From Hoyosella levis (lineage in GTDB: Bacteria > Actinomycetota > Actinomycetes > Mycobacteriales > Mycobacteriaceae), in the NCBI RefSeq assembly GCF_026008515.1, contig NZ_BQYM01000010.1, forward strand, positions 1 through 64,000: 64,000 nt of DNA, given 5' to 3'. Shown here piece by piece: positions 26,028-34,409 of the stretch (its first letter is position 1; every line of letters starts with the position of its first letter). Under the pieces are notes generated by a model that did not search any database, had not been told where the DNA came from, and was given only the letters and a program-made list of their open reading frames with translations. The translations under genes and the position numbers were made by a program.

Positions 26028-27032
26028 CTACTGCTCCTCCAGTCTAGGCGCCGGGACCGGCTCGACGGGCTGGGCCGCGATCTTGCTGCGGCCGCGCTCG
26101 ACGAGCACGAGCCCGGCGAGGATCGCGACTGCCCCAGCGAACTGTGCCCCCGACATCGCCTCGCCCAGCATGATCCAGGCCAGCGCTGCGGCGAACACGA
26201 CCTCGGAGAGCCCCACCATCGCTGCCCGGGGGGCGCCGAGCCGCGCGATGGCGACAACGCCCACCGCGTACGCCAGCGCGCCCGACGCCCCGGCCAGGAC
26301 CAGCACCGCGACCCACCAGGGAGCCTCGGCAGCGTCCATGCTGCCGAAGCCGACGCTCCCGGAGAGGACGACGTCGACGGGCAGCAGCGGCAATGGCGCG
26401 ACCAGGGCGAGCGCGACCACGGCCACCACCATCGCTGCGGTGACCAGGACGATCGGCGAGGTGCGCGGCGCTGCCCGGTCAACGATGAGGAAATAGCAGG
26501 CCACGCAAGCCATCGCCGCGACCGCCCAGGCGACTCCGGCCGGGTGCAGCCCGGTGGGGCTCCCCGGGCCCACCACCAGCACCAGGCCAGCGACCGCGAC
26601 CGCTGCTCCCAGCAGCGTCGCGCGATCCGGCCGCGAGCCGCGCACCAGCCAGGCCCAGGCGAGCACAACGACGGGGGCGAGGAACTCGATGAGCAGGGCC
26701 ACGCTCACCGGGAGGTATTGCACGGCGGAGAAGAAGCACAACTGCACCCCGGCTATCGCGGCGATGCCAAACAAGAGAATGGTCGATCGATCACTGAGCA
26801 TCGCGCGAAGGTGCGCCCGCAGCCGTCCGCGCTCGACGAGCAACAATGCCGCGACCAGGATCGACGCCGCCCCGGTGATCCGGGCCATCACGACCGACAG
26901 CGGTGACCACCCCGCATCGAGCAGTGCCTTGGCGAATGGCCCCGAGAGGCCGAAGAGCGCTGCGGAGGCTAGCGCGAGGCCCACGCTCGAGAGCGCCGGC
27001 GCGCGGGGGCGCAACAGATCAGGGAGGGCCAC
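26028..27032 (-). CDS. EamA-family (DMT superfamily) membrane transporter
   Basis: This 334-aa inner-membrane protein has ten predicted helices built of two EamA repeats (about residues 12-150 and 160-310). The segments FGLSGPFAKALLDAG, VALLIEFLAPVVVLAW and GLSEVVFAAALAWIMLGE are typical. Such carriers export amino acids or other metabolites, and the substrate is unknown. The GTG at 27032 is the most plausible start, with only a weak AGGGA site. It begins nine bases after the stop of the TspO-like gene, so the two are probably cotranscribed. Confidence 0.88.
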   Translation of the reverse strand: MALPDLLRPRAPALSSVGLALASAALFGLSGPFAKALLDAGWSPLSVVMARITGAASILVAALLLVERGRLRAHLRAMLSDRSTILLFGIAAIAGVQLCFFSAVQYLPVSVALLIEFLAPVVVLAWAWLVRGSRPDRATLLGAAVAVAGLVLVVGPGSPTGLHPAGVAWAVAAMACVACYFLIVDRAAPRTSPIVLVTAAMVVAVVALALVAPLPLLPVDVVLSGSVGFGSMDAAEAPWWVAVLVLAGASGALAYAVGVVAIARLGAPRAAMVGLSEVVFAAALAWIMLGEAMSGAQFAGAVAILAGLVLVERGRSKIAAQPVEPVPAPRLEEQ

Positions 27033-27040
27033 GTCCCTGA

Positions 27041-27895
27041 CTATCGCGCCAGGGCCTCCGCGCTGGCAAGAGGTTTTCTGCCCGCTCGGGGCGCGGCAAC
27101 CGCATGGGCGCGCCATCGTGCGGCGATCACCGAGGCGGCCACCACGGCCACACCAACCGCAGCCACAAGGCCGACAGCGGGAGCCTGGAGGTCGCCCGCG
27201 AGCCTGCCGTGCGCGATCCAGGCCAGCGCCCACGCCGTGCCGGCGGCGGGTGCCGCGCGCCCGCCGCTAGCCTTTGCGAGGACCACCGCTGCCATGACGA
27301 GCCCGCCGAGAGCGCCTGCCGACCATGCCGAGGCCGTGCCCGACGGCTCGCCCGCGCCGATGCCGATATGCACGAGCCACGCAGCGGTGTTCGCGAGCAC
27401 CATCGCCATGATCCACCCGAGGTAGAGACCGAACACGGCATCAACGAGCAGGCGGTCAACCCATCCCACGGGACAGGCCTCGGCCACAGTAGCGAAGATC
27501 ATCACCAGCGTCGCGAGCAGCAACAGGATGATCACCACGCTAGCGAGCAGCGCCTCCGAGACGGCCGCGGCGATCCAGGCGGCGTTGAGCAGCATCGACG
27601 CGATGGCCCAGCCTCGCAGCCGAGCCTGGCGGAGCGAGACCCGCTGCGCCGGCAAGGCCTGCCACACCGCGTACGCGGCGAGCCCGAGGTAGAGGATTGG
27701 CCACAGGACATACGCGGGCGCGGCCGGGGCCAGCAAGGTGGCGGTATCAGCGAATATCCCGTCGGCCGCGGAACCCAGTGACCGGTCCCCGATGCGTCCG
27801 CTGCCGAGGAGCACCACGACGCCCATCGCCGCCCCCGCCAGGAGAACCGCCGTCGCGGCGATGCCGCTCGCGCCAGGGTGGTCGACGCTGCGCAC
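27041..27895 (-). CDS. TspO/tryptophan-rich-sensory-like membrane protein
   Basis: This 284-aa protein has about eight hydrophobic segments. The core resembles TspO/MBR family proteins: YVLWPILYLGLAAYAVW, LLNAAWIAAAV and GWIMAMVLANTAAWLVHIG. It is longer than classical TspO (about 160 aa), as in other actinobacterial relatives. Ligand and role are unknown; TspO proteins bind porphyrins and sterols. GTG 27895 has GAGGAGG eight bases upstream. It is probably cotranscribed with the EamA transporter. Confidence 0.72.
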   Translation of the reverse strand: MRSVDHPGASGIAATAVLLAGAAMGVVVLLGSGRIGDRSLGSAADGIFADTATLLAPAAPAYVLWPILYLGLAAYAVWQALPAQRVSLRQARLRGWAIASMLLNAAWIAAAVSEALLASVVIILLLLATLVMIFATVAEACPVGWVDRLLVDAVFGLYLGWIMAMVLANTAAWLVHIGIGAGEPSGTASAWSAGALGGLVMAAVVLAKASGGRAAPAAGTAWALAWIAHGRLAGDLQAPAVGLVAAVGVAVVAASVIAARWRAHAVAAPRAGRKPLASAEALAR

Positions 27896-28032
27896 CTAGA
27901 GGGCCTCCTCGTCGGTCACGAATATTGAACGAGAGCATCCTGGCACATGGCAGCGAGGTCCCGGGCCAACGCGCCCCGAGAGGCACGGATCACCGTGCGG
28001 GGCCCTCCCCGGATCGGCTACATTTAGTCGCC

Positions 28033-28152
28033 ATGGACAGTTGTAGTACTTGCCCGTCACAGCGCCTTGATCCTGTGACGGGGCACCCCCTCCTCCCCTC
28101 GCCCGGCTCCCGCGCCCGTGACGCCTGGCCGCGGAGGTCGACGACATGCTAG
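28033..28152 (+). CDS. Possible leaderless 39-aa upstream ORF of the CNNM operon
   Basis: The ATG at 28033 lies eight bases after TACATT (28019-28024), so an mRNA could start at or very near it. The 39-residue frame has Cys at 4, 7 and 39 and ends in TAG that overlaps the ATG of the downstream CNNM gene (ATGCTAG). This arrangement could couple translation of the transporter to the leader. The peptide is not recognised. Confidence 0.35.
   Translation: MDSCSTCPSQRLDPVTGHPLLPSPGSRARDAWPRRSTTC
28053..28082 (+). promoter_or_regulatory. Leader hairpin upstream of the CNNM/CorC operon
   Basis: CCCGTCACAG (28053-28062) and CTGTGACGGG (28073-28082) form a perfect 10-bp stem with a 10-nt loop. It is inside the putative upstream ORF and 63 bp before the transporter ATG. 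No U-tract follows, so a regulatory or attenuation role is more likely than plain termination. Confidence 0.5.
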
Positions 28153-29525
28153 AAGCCTGGATCCTCTTGGGCCTCGCGGTCATCCTGATCGCGGCGAACG
28201 CGCTATTCGTGGCCGCCGAGTTCGCCCTCGTGACCGTGGACCGGCCCTTGATCGCCGCGGCCGCAGAGCAAGGCGACAAGGGCGCGCAATCTGTCCAGAA
28301 GGCGCTGAAGTCCCTATCCACGCAGCTGTCGGGAGCGCAGCTCGGCATCACGGTGACCAGCCTGGTAATCGGCTTCATCGCGGAGCCCTCGCTCGCCACG
28401 CTGCTTCGGCCGCTGCTCGAGGGCCTCGGTCTGCCCGAGTCGAGCAGCCTGGGCGTCGCGCTCACCGTGGCGCTGCTGACCGCGACGATCACCCAGATGG
28501 TATTCGGCGAGCTCGTGCCGAAGAACTGGGCGATCTCCGAGCCCGAGCGCATCGCGCGGGCGGTCTCAGGTCCGCAGCGCGCGTTCACCTCCGCCTCCCG
28601 CCCCCTGATCCGCGTTCTCAATGGCGCGTCGAACGCTATGGTGCGGGCGCTGGGCGTGGAGCCCCGCGAGGAGCTCGCGTCGGCCCGCTCCGCCCAGGAG
28701 CTCGGTGCGCTGGCCACCAAGTCCGCGTCCGAGGGCCTGCTCGAGCCGGATGTGGCCGAGCGGCTGTCCCAGGCGGCGGAATTCGCGGAGCAGACTGCTG
28801 CCGATGTGATGACCCCCCGGCCACGCGTCACGTTCGTCGCCGCGGACCTGCCGGTGAGCGACGTGCTGGCCCTGGTCTCGCGCACGGGCCATGCGCGCTT
28901 TCCGGTGGAGGACTCCTCCGTCGACGACGTGATCGGTGTCGTGCACTTCAAGGAAGCGCTCGCGATCCCCCTCGACGAGCGCGCGACCACCACTGCTCGC
29001 GACATCATGAGCGAGGTCCGCGCCCTGCCCAGCTCCCTGCCCATCGATGATGTGCTCGCCGAGCTGCGCAGCGGCATCCATCTCGCGATCGTCGTCGATG
29101 AGTATGGCGGCACTGACGGCATCGTCACCATCGAGGACCTTGTCGAGGAGATCGTCGGCGAGATCGATGACGAGCAGGATCGTCCCTCCGCCCGTGCCCG
29201 CCAGCTCGCCGATGGCACCTGGACGCTCCCGGGGCTGCTACGCCCGGACCAGATCGATGACCTCACTGGCGTCGATCTGCCCGAGGGCGAGCACTCCGAC
29301 ACGATCGGCGGCGTCATCATCGAGCAGCTCGGCCGCCTCGCGGTACCGGGAGACACGATCACGCTCGCCGGTCGCAATACCCAGGCACTTGATGAGGACG
29401 GCATTCCCACCGACGCGGACGTGCGCATGACCGTCACGCAGGTCGACGGCTACCGGGTCGCGCGTCTCCGGATGTCCATCACTTCCCCGGCGAGCGGCAC
29501 CGCGTCCGAGGAGTCGCGATCATGA
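28146..29525 (+). CDS. CNNM/HlyC-CorC family transporter (DUF21-CBS-CorC)
   Basis: This 459-aa membrane protein has an N-terminal DUF21 domain (about residues 1-200; FVAAEFALVTVDR, GAQLGITVTSLVIGF, FGELVPKNWAI). Two CBS domains follow (about 220-340; YGGTDGIVTIEDLVEEIVGEI), then a C-terminal CorC_HlyC domain. The family is linked to Mg2+/Co2+ efflux or homeostasis, older names being hemolysin or TlyC. The start overlaps a 39-codon upstream frame. It is coupled by ATGA to a second CNNM gene, so the two may form a heteromer. Confidence 0.92.
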   Translation: MLEAWILLGLAVILIAANALFVAAEFALVTVDRPLIAAAAEQGDKGAQSVQKALKSLSTQLSGAQLGITVTSLVIGFIAEPSLATLLRPLLEGLGLPESSSLGVALTVALLTATITQMVFGELVPKNWAISEPERIARAVSGPQRAFTSASRPLIRVLNGASNAMVRALGVEPREELASARSAQELGALATKSASEGLLEPDVAERLSQAAEFAEQTAADVMTPRPRVTFVAADLPVSDVLALVSRTGHARFPVEDSSVDDVIGVVHFKEALAIPLDERATTTARDIMSEVRALPSSLPIDDVLAELRSGIHLAIVVDEYGGTDGIVTIEDLVEEIVGEIDDEQDRPSARARQLADGTWTLPGLLRPDQIDDLTGVDLPEGEHSDTIGGVIIEQLGRLAVPGDTITLAGRNTQALDEDGIPTDADVRMTVTQVDGYRVARLRMSITSPASGTASEESRS

Positions 29526-30568
29526 TCGACATCACTGGAATGCTCATTGGAATCGCACTGCTCGTGGGCAACGCCTTCTTCGTGGGTGCTGAGTTCGCCC
29601 TGGTCTCGGTGCGGCGCACCCAGATCGAGCCGCTCGCCGAGTCCGGCAGCCGCTTGGCGCGCTGGACGCTGCGGGCGGTGGACAATGTCTCGCTGATGAT
29701 GGCGGGCGCGCAGCTTGGAATCACGATGTGCTCGCTGGGCCTCGGCGCCGTGGCCGAGCCCGCCGTCGCCTACTTCATCGAGATCCCGCTCGAGGCGCTG
29801 GGCGTGCCCTCGGCGTTCCTGCATCCGATCGCGCTGGTGATCGCGCTGACGATCGTGCTGTCGCTGCACATGACGGTCGGCGAGATGGTGCCGAAGAACC
29901 TGGCGATCGCGGGCCCAGCCCGGGCGGCGATGGTGCTCGGGCCGATCCTGTATGTGATCGTGCAGCTGGCGAAGCCCTTGCTGCTGCTGATCAACTTCAT
30001 CGCCAACACGGTGCTGCGGCTGCTGCGGGTCACCCCGCGGGACAAGGTCGCGGCGGCGTTCACGGCGGAGGAGGTGGCGAGCTTCGTCAGCGAGTCGAAG
30101 GCCGAGGGGCTGATCGATGCGGAGGAGCACCAGTTGCTCTGGGGAGCGCTGAGCATGAGCAGCGAGACCATCGACTCCATCACCGTTCCGCGCACCGAGC
30201 TGACTGTGCTGCCCCGTTCAGCGACGATCGCGCAGGCGCAGGCCGAGTGCGTGCGCACCGGATACTCGCGCTTCCCCCTGGCCGACGAGAACGGCCAGCT
30301 CACCGGCTACGTCCACGTCAAGGACCTGCTCGATGCTTCGCTCGACCCCGGTGCGCCGCTGCCCGGGGACGTGATCCGCGCGCTGCCGCGGTTCGCTGCC
30401 GATACGTTGCTCGATGACGCGCTCGACGGGATGCAGGAGGGCGGCGTGCACGTCGCGCTGGTCACCGATGGCACCACGGCGGTCCTGGGCGTCGTGATGC
30501 TCGAGGACGTCGTGGAGCGCCTCATCGGCGAGATCGGGGAGCTCAACGACTCCAGCGGATCCCGGTAA
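29522..30568 (+). CDS. CNNM-family transporter lacking the CorC domain
   Basis: This 348-aa paralogue of the preceding protein has DUF21 (FVGAEFALVSVRRTQ, GAQLGITMCSLGLG, VGEMVPKNLAIAGP) and a CBS pair ending VLGVVMLEDVVERLIGEIG. It ends without the CorC_HlyC domain. Paired long and short CNNM genes are common in actinobacteria and suggest a heterodimeric carrier. ATG overlaps the upstream TGA (ATGA). Confidence 0.92.
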   Translation: MIDITGMLIGIALLVGNAFFVGAEFALVSVRRTQIEPLAESGSRLARWTLRAVDNVSLMMAGAQLGITMCSLGLGAVAEPAVAYFIEIPLEALGVPSAFLHPIALVIALTIVLSLHMTVGEMVPKNLAIAGPARAAMVLGPILYVIVQLAKPLLLLINFIANTVLRLLRVTPRDKVAAAFTAEEVASFVSESKAEGLIDAEEHQLLWGALSMSSETIDSITVPRTELTVLPRSATIAQAQAECVRTGYSRFPLADENGQLTGYVHVKDLLDASLDPGAPLPGDVIRALPRFAADTLLDDALDGMQEGGVHVALVTDGTTAVLGVVMLEDVVERLIGEIGELNDSSGSR

Positions 30569-30600
30569 CTCCTCGCAGGAGTAGCTACCGACTCACTATC

Positions 30601-31350
30601 GTGTGCGGGGTGGGACTCACTCTGACAGCGCACGCTGTCACCGACCGGGGTTTCTTCCGTGACCGCAACGAGGATGCGATCGCGGTGGATTCCTGGTTCA
30701 GCCAGGCCGAGCACGGAGTGGCGATGACATTCCGGATGCCGCTGGCCCGCCCCACCGTGCTCGCGGTCGCCGATGGCGTGGGCGGGCAGCCGGGCGGGGA
30801 CGTGGCGAGCCGGGTCGCGCTGATGGAGCTCATCGCGAGCAAGGAGCGCCTCGCCTCGGCGCCCGGGATCTCCGGGGGCGTGCGCTCGATCCATGACCGG
30901 ATCCGCTCGGTGGGGCGCAGCACGGGCCTCGCTGGGATGGCCACCACGGTCGCGGGCATCGCGGTAGGGCCAGGCTCGCTCCGGGTATTCAATGTCGGTG
31001 ATAGCCGCGTGTATCTGGCTGGCCCTGACGGCGCTCTCCGGCAGGAATCCTCCGATGACGTGGTGCGTGATGCGTTTGGCAATCCGACGCATGTGCTGTC
31101 CCAGTGCCTGGGCCGCGCGGGGCAGGCGCCGGAGGCGAACATCTTCGAGCCGGGGGCAGGTACGAGCGGCGCGGGGCTGAGAGCGGTGCTGTGCACCGAT
31201 GGCATCCATAGCGTGCTCGACGACCAGCTGATCGAGCAGGCCCTCCTCGAGCGGAGCGGATTGGATTGCGTCGATCATCTGGTCGAGGCCGCGATCCGTC
31301 GGGGCAGCCGGGACAATTACTCGCTGATCATCGTCGAACTTGGTGAATAG
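30601..31350 (+). CDS. PP2C-family serine/threonine protein phosphatase
   Basis: This 249-aa metal-dependent phosphatase has the conserved motifs RNEDA (first metal Asp), LAVADGVGGQPGGDVAS, VFNVGDSRVYLAG, VLCTDGIHSVL and SRDNYSLIIV. It is cytoplasmic and has no membrane segment or sensor domain, unlike PstP. It would reverse Ser/Thr kinase signalling; no kinase gene is in the window. The GTG at 30601 is the listed start, with a GTG three codons later as alternative. It follows the CNNM pair by 32 bp and may belong to the same transcript. Confidence 0.9.
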   Translation: MCGVGLTLTAHAVTDRGFFRDRNEDAIAVDSWFSQAEHGVAMTFRMPLARPTVLAVADGVGGQPGGDVASRVALMELIASKERLASAPGISGGVRSIHDRIRSVGRSTGLAGMATTVAGIAVGPGSLRVFNVGDSRVYLAGPDGALRQESSDDVVRDAFGNPTHVLSQCLGRAGQAPEANIFEPGAGTSGAGLRAVLCTDGIHSVLDDQLIEQALLERSGLDCVDHLVEAAIRRGSRDNYSLIIVELGE

Positions 31351-31847
31351 TCGGTTTTCACCGTAAATCCCGGCATTGTCCGTTTTGGTGCGGAAGTCCA
31401 TTTATGGTTCATGGCGGCAATGCCCAATCGGGATGATGCCGGAACTGGCGCGAGCACTGCCGCCATGAACCTCGGTGCCGCCGCATTGCGGAGGCATGCT
31501 TGGCCCCGGAGGACCGCTTCGAATGTGGCGGAATTGCTACTCACCCCGCCGAGCAGCAATTCCGCGCCTGCTGGGCCCTCGGCTTTGCTGCCCACCCCTC
31601 TGGGCAGCACAGCCAGGCCAGCGTTCTCGGAGGGATTATCGAGAGGCCTTCCAGAATTGTTACGCCGCTGTGATGGGCATCCCTTTCTTGGCACATTCAA
31701 CGATTCCCCGATCGAGGAACTAGTCAAACAATGAATTAGCCAGGTGGGTGCCGGCAGTTCCCGCGATCACGCGAGTGGCACGACGCCCCGCCCGCTGCTT
31801 GAATGGCACCACGGCACGTCCGGCAGCACAGAGGGGGCTCACCACCT
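31351..31847. other. Intergenic region with two hairpins; no confident gene
   Basis: This 497-bp stretch has weaker third-position GC bias in every frame than its neighbours. A 107-codon plus-strand frame (31411-31734) has neither a ribosome site nor gene-like codon use. It contains a perfect 11-bp inverted repeat, GCGGAATTGCT (31528-31538) with AGCAATTCCGC (31555-31565). It also contains an 8-bp hairpin, GCTGCCCA (31587-31594) with TGGGCAGC (31601-31608). These could be a terminator or a structured RNA. Confidence 0.45.
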
Positions 31848-32858
31848 ATGGACAGCGAGACGCTCGCCGCCACGCACCGCGAGCAATGGCAACGGCTCGC
31901 CGAGCTATCGCGTCGCGCGGGCACGCTCACCGGCGCCGAGGCCGACGAGCTCATCGCGCTGTACCAGCTAGCAACGACACATCTATCGATCGCCCGCACC
32001 ACCACGCACGATCCCCGCCTCGTCGACGAGCTCACCATGCTCGTTGCCCGCGCCCGTGCCGCCATCACCGGCACCCCCGCCCCTAGCTGGCACGCCATGA
32101 CCAGGTTTGCCGCCAGCACGTTCCCCGCCGCGCTGTACCGCACCCGCGCCTGGTGGATCGCCACGACCGTCGCGTTCCTCGCGACGACCACCCTCATCGC
32201 CACGTGGGTCGCGCGCGACCCATCCGTCCGGGCCGCCATCGCCGCGCCCGACGAGATCCGTGAGCTGACCCGCCCGGGCGGCGACTTCGAGACCTACTAC
32301 TCCACCCACCCCGCCGCCTCGTTCGCCGCCCAGGTGTGGACGAACAACGCCTACATCGCCGCTGCCTCGCTCATTGTGGGAGTGCTGATCCTGCCGGTCG
32401 TGTACATCCTGTTCGTCAACGCCGCGAACGTCGCCGTCGCTGCCGGGCTCATGGCGGCCGCCGACCGGCTCGACGTGTTCTTCGGCCTGATCCTCCCGCA
32501 CGGGCTCCTGGAGCTCACGGCCGTGTTCGTCGCGGCGGGAGCGGGCATGAGGCTCGGCTGGACGCTCATCGACCCCGGCCCCCGCGCCCGCGGCCGAGCT
32601 CTCGCCGAGGAAGGCCGCGTCGTCGCTATCCTGGCCCTCGGCCTTGCTATCGTGCTGCTCCTCTCCGGCATCATCGAAGCGGTGGTCACGCCCAGCGGGC
32701 TCGGAACCCCTGCCCGCATCGGCATCGGCATCACCGCCGAGGTCGCGTTCCTCGCCTACGCCCTGGTGCTCGGCCGCCGCTCGGTGGAGCGCGGCAGCAT
32801 CGGCGACCTCCCCGGTCGATCCGGGCACCACCACGCGCCCGTCGCTGCCCCCGCATAG
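31848..32858 (+). CDS. Stage II sporulation protein M (SpoIIM)-like membrane protein
   Basis: This 336-aa protein has an N-terminal cytoplasmic helical region (about residues 1-80) and five to six membrane segments. The SpoIIM/DUF95 signature NAANVAVAAG...FGLILPHGLLELTAVFVAAGAG is present. In sporulators SpoIIM assists peptidoglycan hydrolysis during engulfment. In non-sporulating actinobacteria it sits with moxR, DUF58 and RDD genes, as here (M. tuberculosis Rv3694c position). The ATG at 31848 follows GAGGGGG by about ten bases. It is oriented opposite to the moxR block. Confidence 0.9.
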   Translation: MDSETLAATHREQWQRLAELSRRAGTLTGAEADELIALYQLATTHLSIARTTTHDPRLVDELTMLVARARAAITGTPAPSWHAMTRFAASTFPAALYRTRAWWIATTVAFLATTTLIATWVARDPSVRAAIAAPDEIRELTRPGGDFETYYSTHPAASFAAQVWTNNAYIAAASLIVGVLILPVVYILFVNAANVAVAAGLMAAADRLDVFFGLILPHGLLELTAVFVAAGAGMRLGWTLIDPGPRARGRALAEEGRVVAILALGLAIVLLLSGIIEAVVTPSGLGTPARIGIGITAEVAFLAYALVLGRRSVERGSIGDLPGRSGHHHAPVAAPA

Positions 32859-33043
32859 CCGCGAGAGGCACCCGGAGGCCTTGCCCCAGCGCAGGTGGCT
32901 GCACGATGCGCGCTGACCGATGCTCGATAGTCACCCGACCGTATGTAGTTCGTGTTTGAACCAAGCCTATGGTGGTGCAGCGCTCGATTCGAGACCACAA
33001 GGCCGCCATGGCCACTGGCTCGCCAGCCACCCCAGGAGGAACC

Positions 33044-34375
33044 TTGACCGCGCTCACCCGCAGGCAAGCATTGATGATCGCCGCCGCGGCCGGTACCGCC
33101 ACCGCCATCGGCCCCGCGGGAGTGCTCGGCGCCCGCCCGGCGCGGGCTTTGCCCCCTCGCCAAGCACCCCGCGCGGTGACCTTCACCGCGAGCGACGGCA
33201 CCACGCTCACCGATATCCCGCTCGACGGCGCCAGCACCGCCACCGGCCCGATGGGCATCAGCAGCCCGAGCGAGGACTCCCAGGTCTTCGAGATCACCCA
33301 GGAAGCCCCGTTCAACCTGCTCGGGGTTACCTGGAACGGGCCAGGCTTGCTCGATGGGCAATGCAGAGCACGCAATAGCAGCGGCGCGTGGGAGCCGTGG
33401 CGGGACCTCCACGGCGGCCACGGTCCGAACGAGATCGCGGACCCGGCTGCCCCGGACGTGCGCAACGGCACCGAGCTCGTCTTCCTCGGCCAGACAACGG
33501 CAGTCCAGATCCACGTGCGCGGACGACGCATCGCGGGCGTCGAGACAGGCATGACCCCAGGGATGCCCGGCGGGCTCTCCGCCGTGCTCGTCCGCCCCAG
33601 CAACGCGCCCCTCCGTGAGCCCGAGCAGGACGATCGGGCACCAACCAGCATCGCGGGCGCCACCATGCCCCGGGTGATCACCCGGAGGCAGTGGGGCGCC
33701 GACGAATCGATCCGCGCCCGCAACCCCGTCTACAACGACAGCCTCGGCGGGGTCGCCATCCACCACACCGCGGGCAATAACCAGTACACCGAGTCCGAGG
33801 CCCGGCAGATCGTCCGCGGCATCTACGCCTACCACGCCCAGACCCTCGGTTGGGGCGACGTCGGCTATCACGCCCTCGTCGACAAGTTCGGCAACATCTA
33901 CGAAGGCCGCTTCGGCGGAATGGACCGGCCAGTGCAAGGCGCCCATGCCGGTGGCTTCAACGTCAATACCGCGGGATTCTCGATGATTGGGACGTTCACC
34001 AGCACTGCCCCCACCTCCGCCCAGATCACCGCTATCGCCGAGCTCACCGGCTGGCGGCTCGCCACAGCGAACGCGCTCAACCCATCCGGCACGCAGCCCA
34101 GGCTCACCGCCACAGGTACCACAACGATGTACTCGGAAGGCACCAGCTTCACCTGGGTCCCCCGAGGCCAGCCCATCACCGTGCCCATCGTGTTCGCGCA
34201 CCGGGACGTCAACAACACTGAATGCCCCGGCTCGCAGGGCTACCGATACCTCGGACAGATCCGCAGCACCGCTGCCGCCTACATGGCGGACAACAGCGGT
34301 GGCGAGCAGCCCACCCAGCCGTCACCGCCGCCGCAAGGCGGAGACCGCCCCAGCCTTGGCAGCCTGGGCCGCTAG
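33044..34375 (+). CDS. Tat-exported peptidoglycan-recognition (N-acetylmuramoyl-L-alanine amidase) protein
   Basis: This 443-aa secreted protein has a Tat signal (TRRQALMIAAAAG, residues 5-17, ending near ARPARA). A beta-rich N-domain is followed by an amidase_2/PGRP domain (about residues 205-380). The zinc site appears intact: AIHHTAG, AHRDVNNTECPG and the catalytic Tyr region GDVGYHALVDKFGNIYEGR. It should cleave the muramyl-alanine bond in the wall. The C-terminus is Pro/Gly-rich. The start is TTG 33044 with AGGAGGA four bases upstream; ATG 33008 gives a longer N-terminus. It lies between the SpoIIM-like gene and the convergent moxR block. Confidence 0.88.
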   Translation: MTALTRRQALMIAAAAGTATAIGPAGVLGARPARALPPRQAPRAVTFTASDGTTLTDIPLDGASTATGPMGISSPSEDSQVFEITQEAPFNLLGVTWNGPGLLDGQCRARNSSGAWEPWRDLHGGHGPNEIADPAAPDVRNGTELVFLGQTTAVQIHVRGRRIAGVETGMTPGMPGGLSAVLVRPSNAPLREPEQDDRAPTSIAGATMPRVITRRQWGADESIRARNPVYNDSLGGVAIHHTAGNNQYTESEARQIVRGIYAYHAQTLGWGDVGYHALVDKFGNIYEGRFGGMDRPVQGAHAGGFNVNTAGFSMIGTFTSTAPTSAQITAIAELTGWRLATANALNPSGTQPRLTATGTTTMYSEGTSFTWVPRGQPITVPIVFAHRDVNNTECPGSQGYRYLGQIRSTAAAYMADNSGGEQPTQPSPPPQGGDRPSLGSLGR

Positions 34376-34409
34376 CAGCCCCCGCCCCGCGTCTACCTCC
34401 TGCGCGCCC

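Noticed and set aside
27896-29437. 513-codon minus-strand open frame opposite the first CNNM gene
   Set aside because: It is Ser/Arg-rich, has no start with a ribosome site, and mirrors the codon bias of the clearly coding CNNM gene on the other strand.
31411-31734. 107-codon plus-strand frame after the PP2C gene
   Set aside because: Third-position GC is clearly lower than in real genes here, there is no ribosome site, and the frame contains hairpins; kept only as part of a non-coding region.
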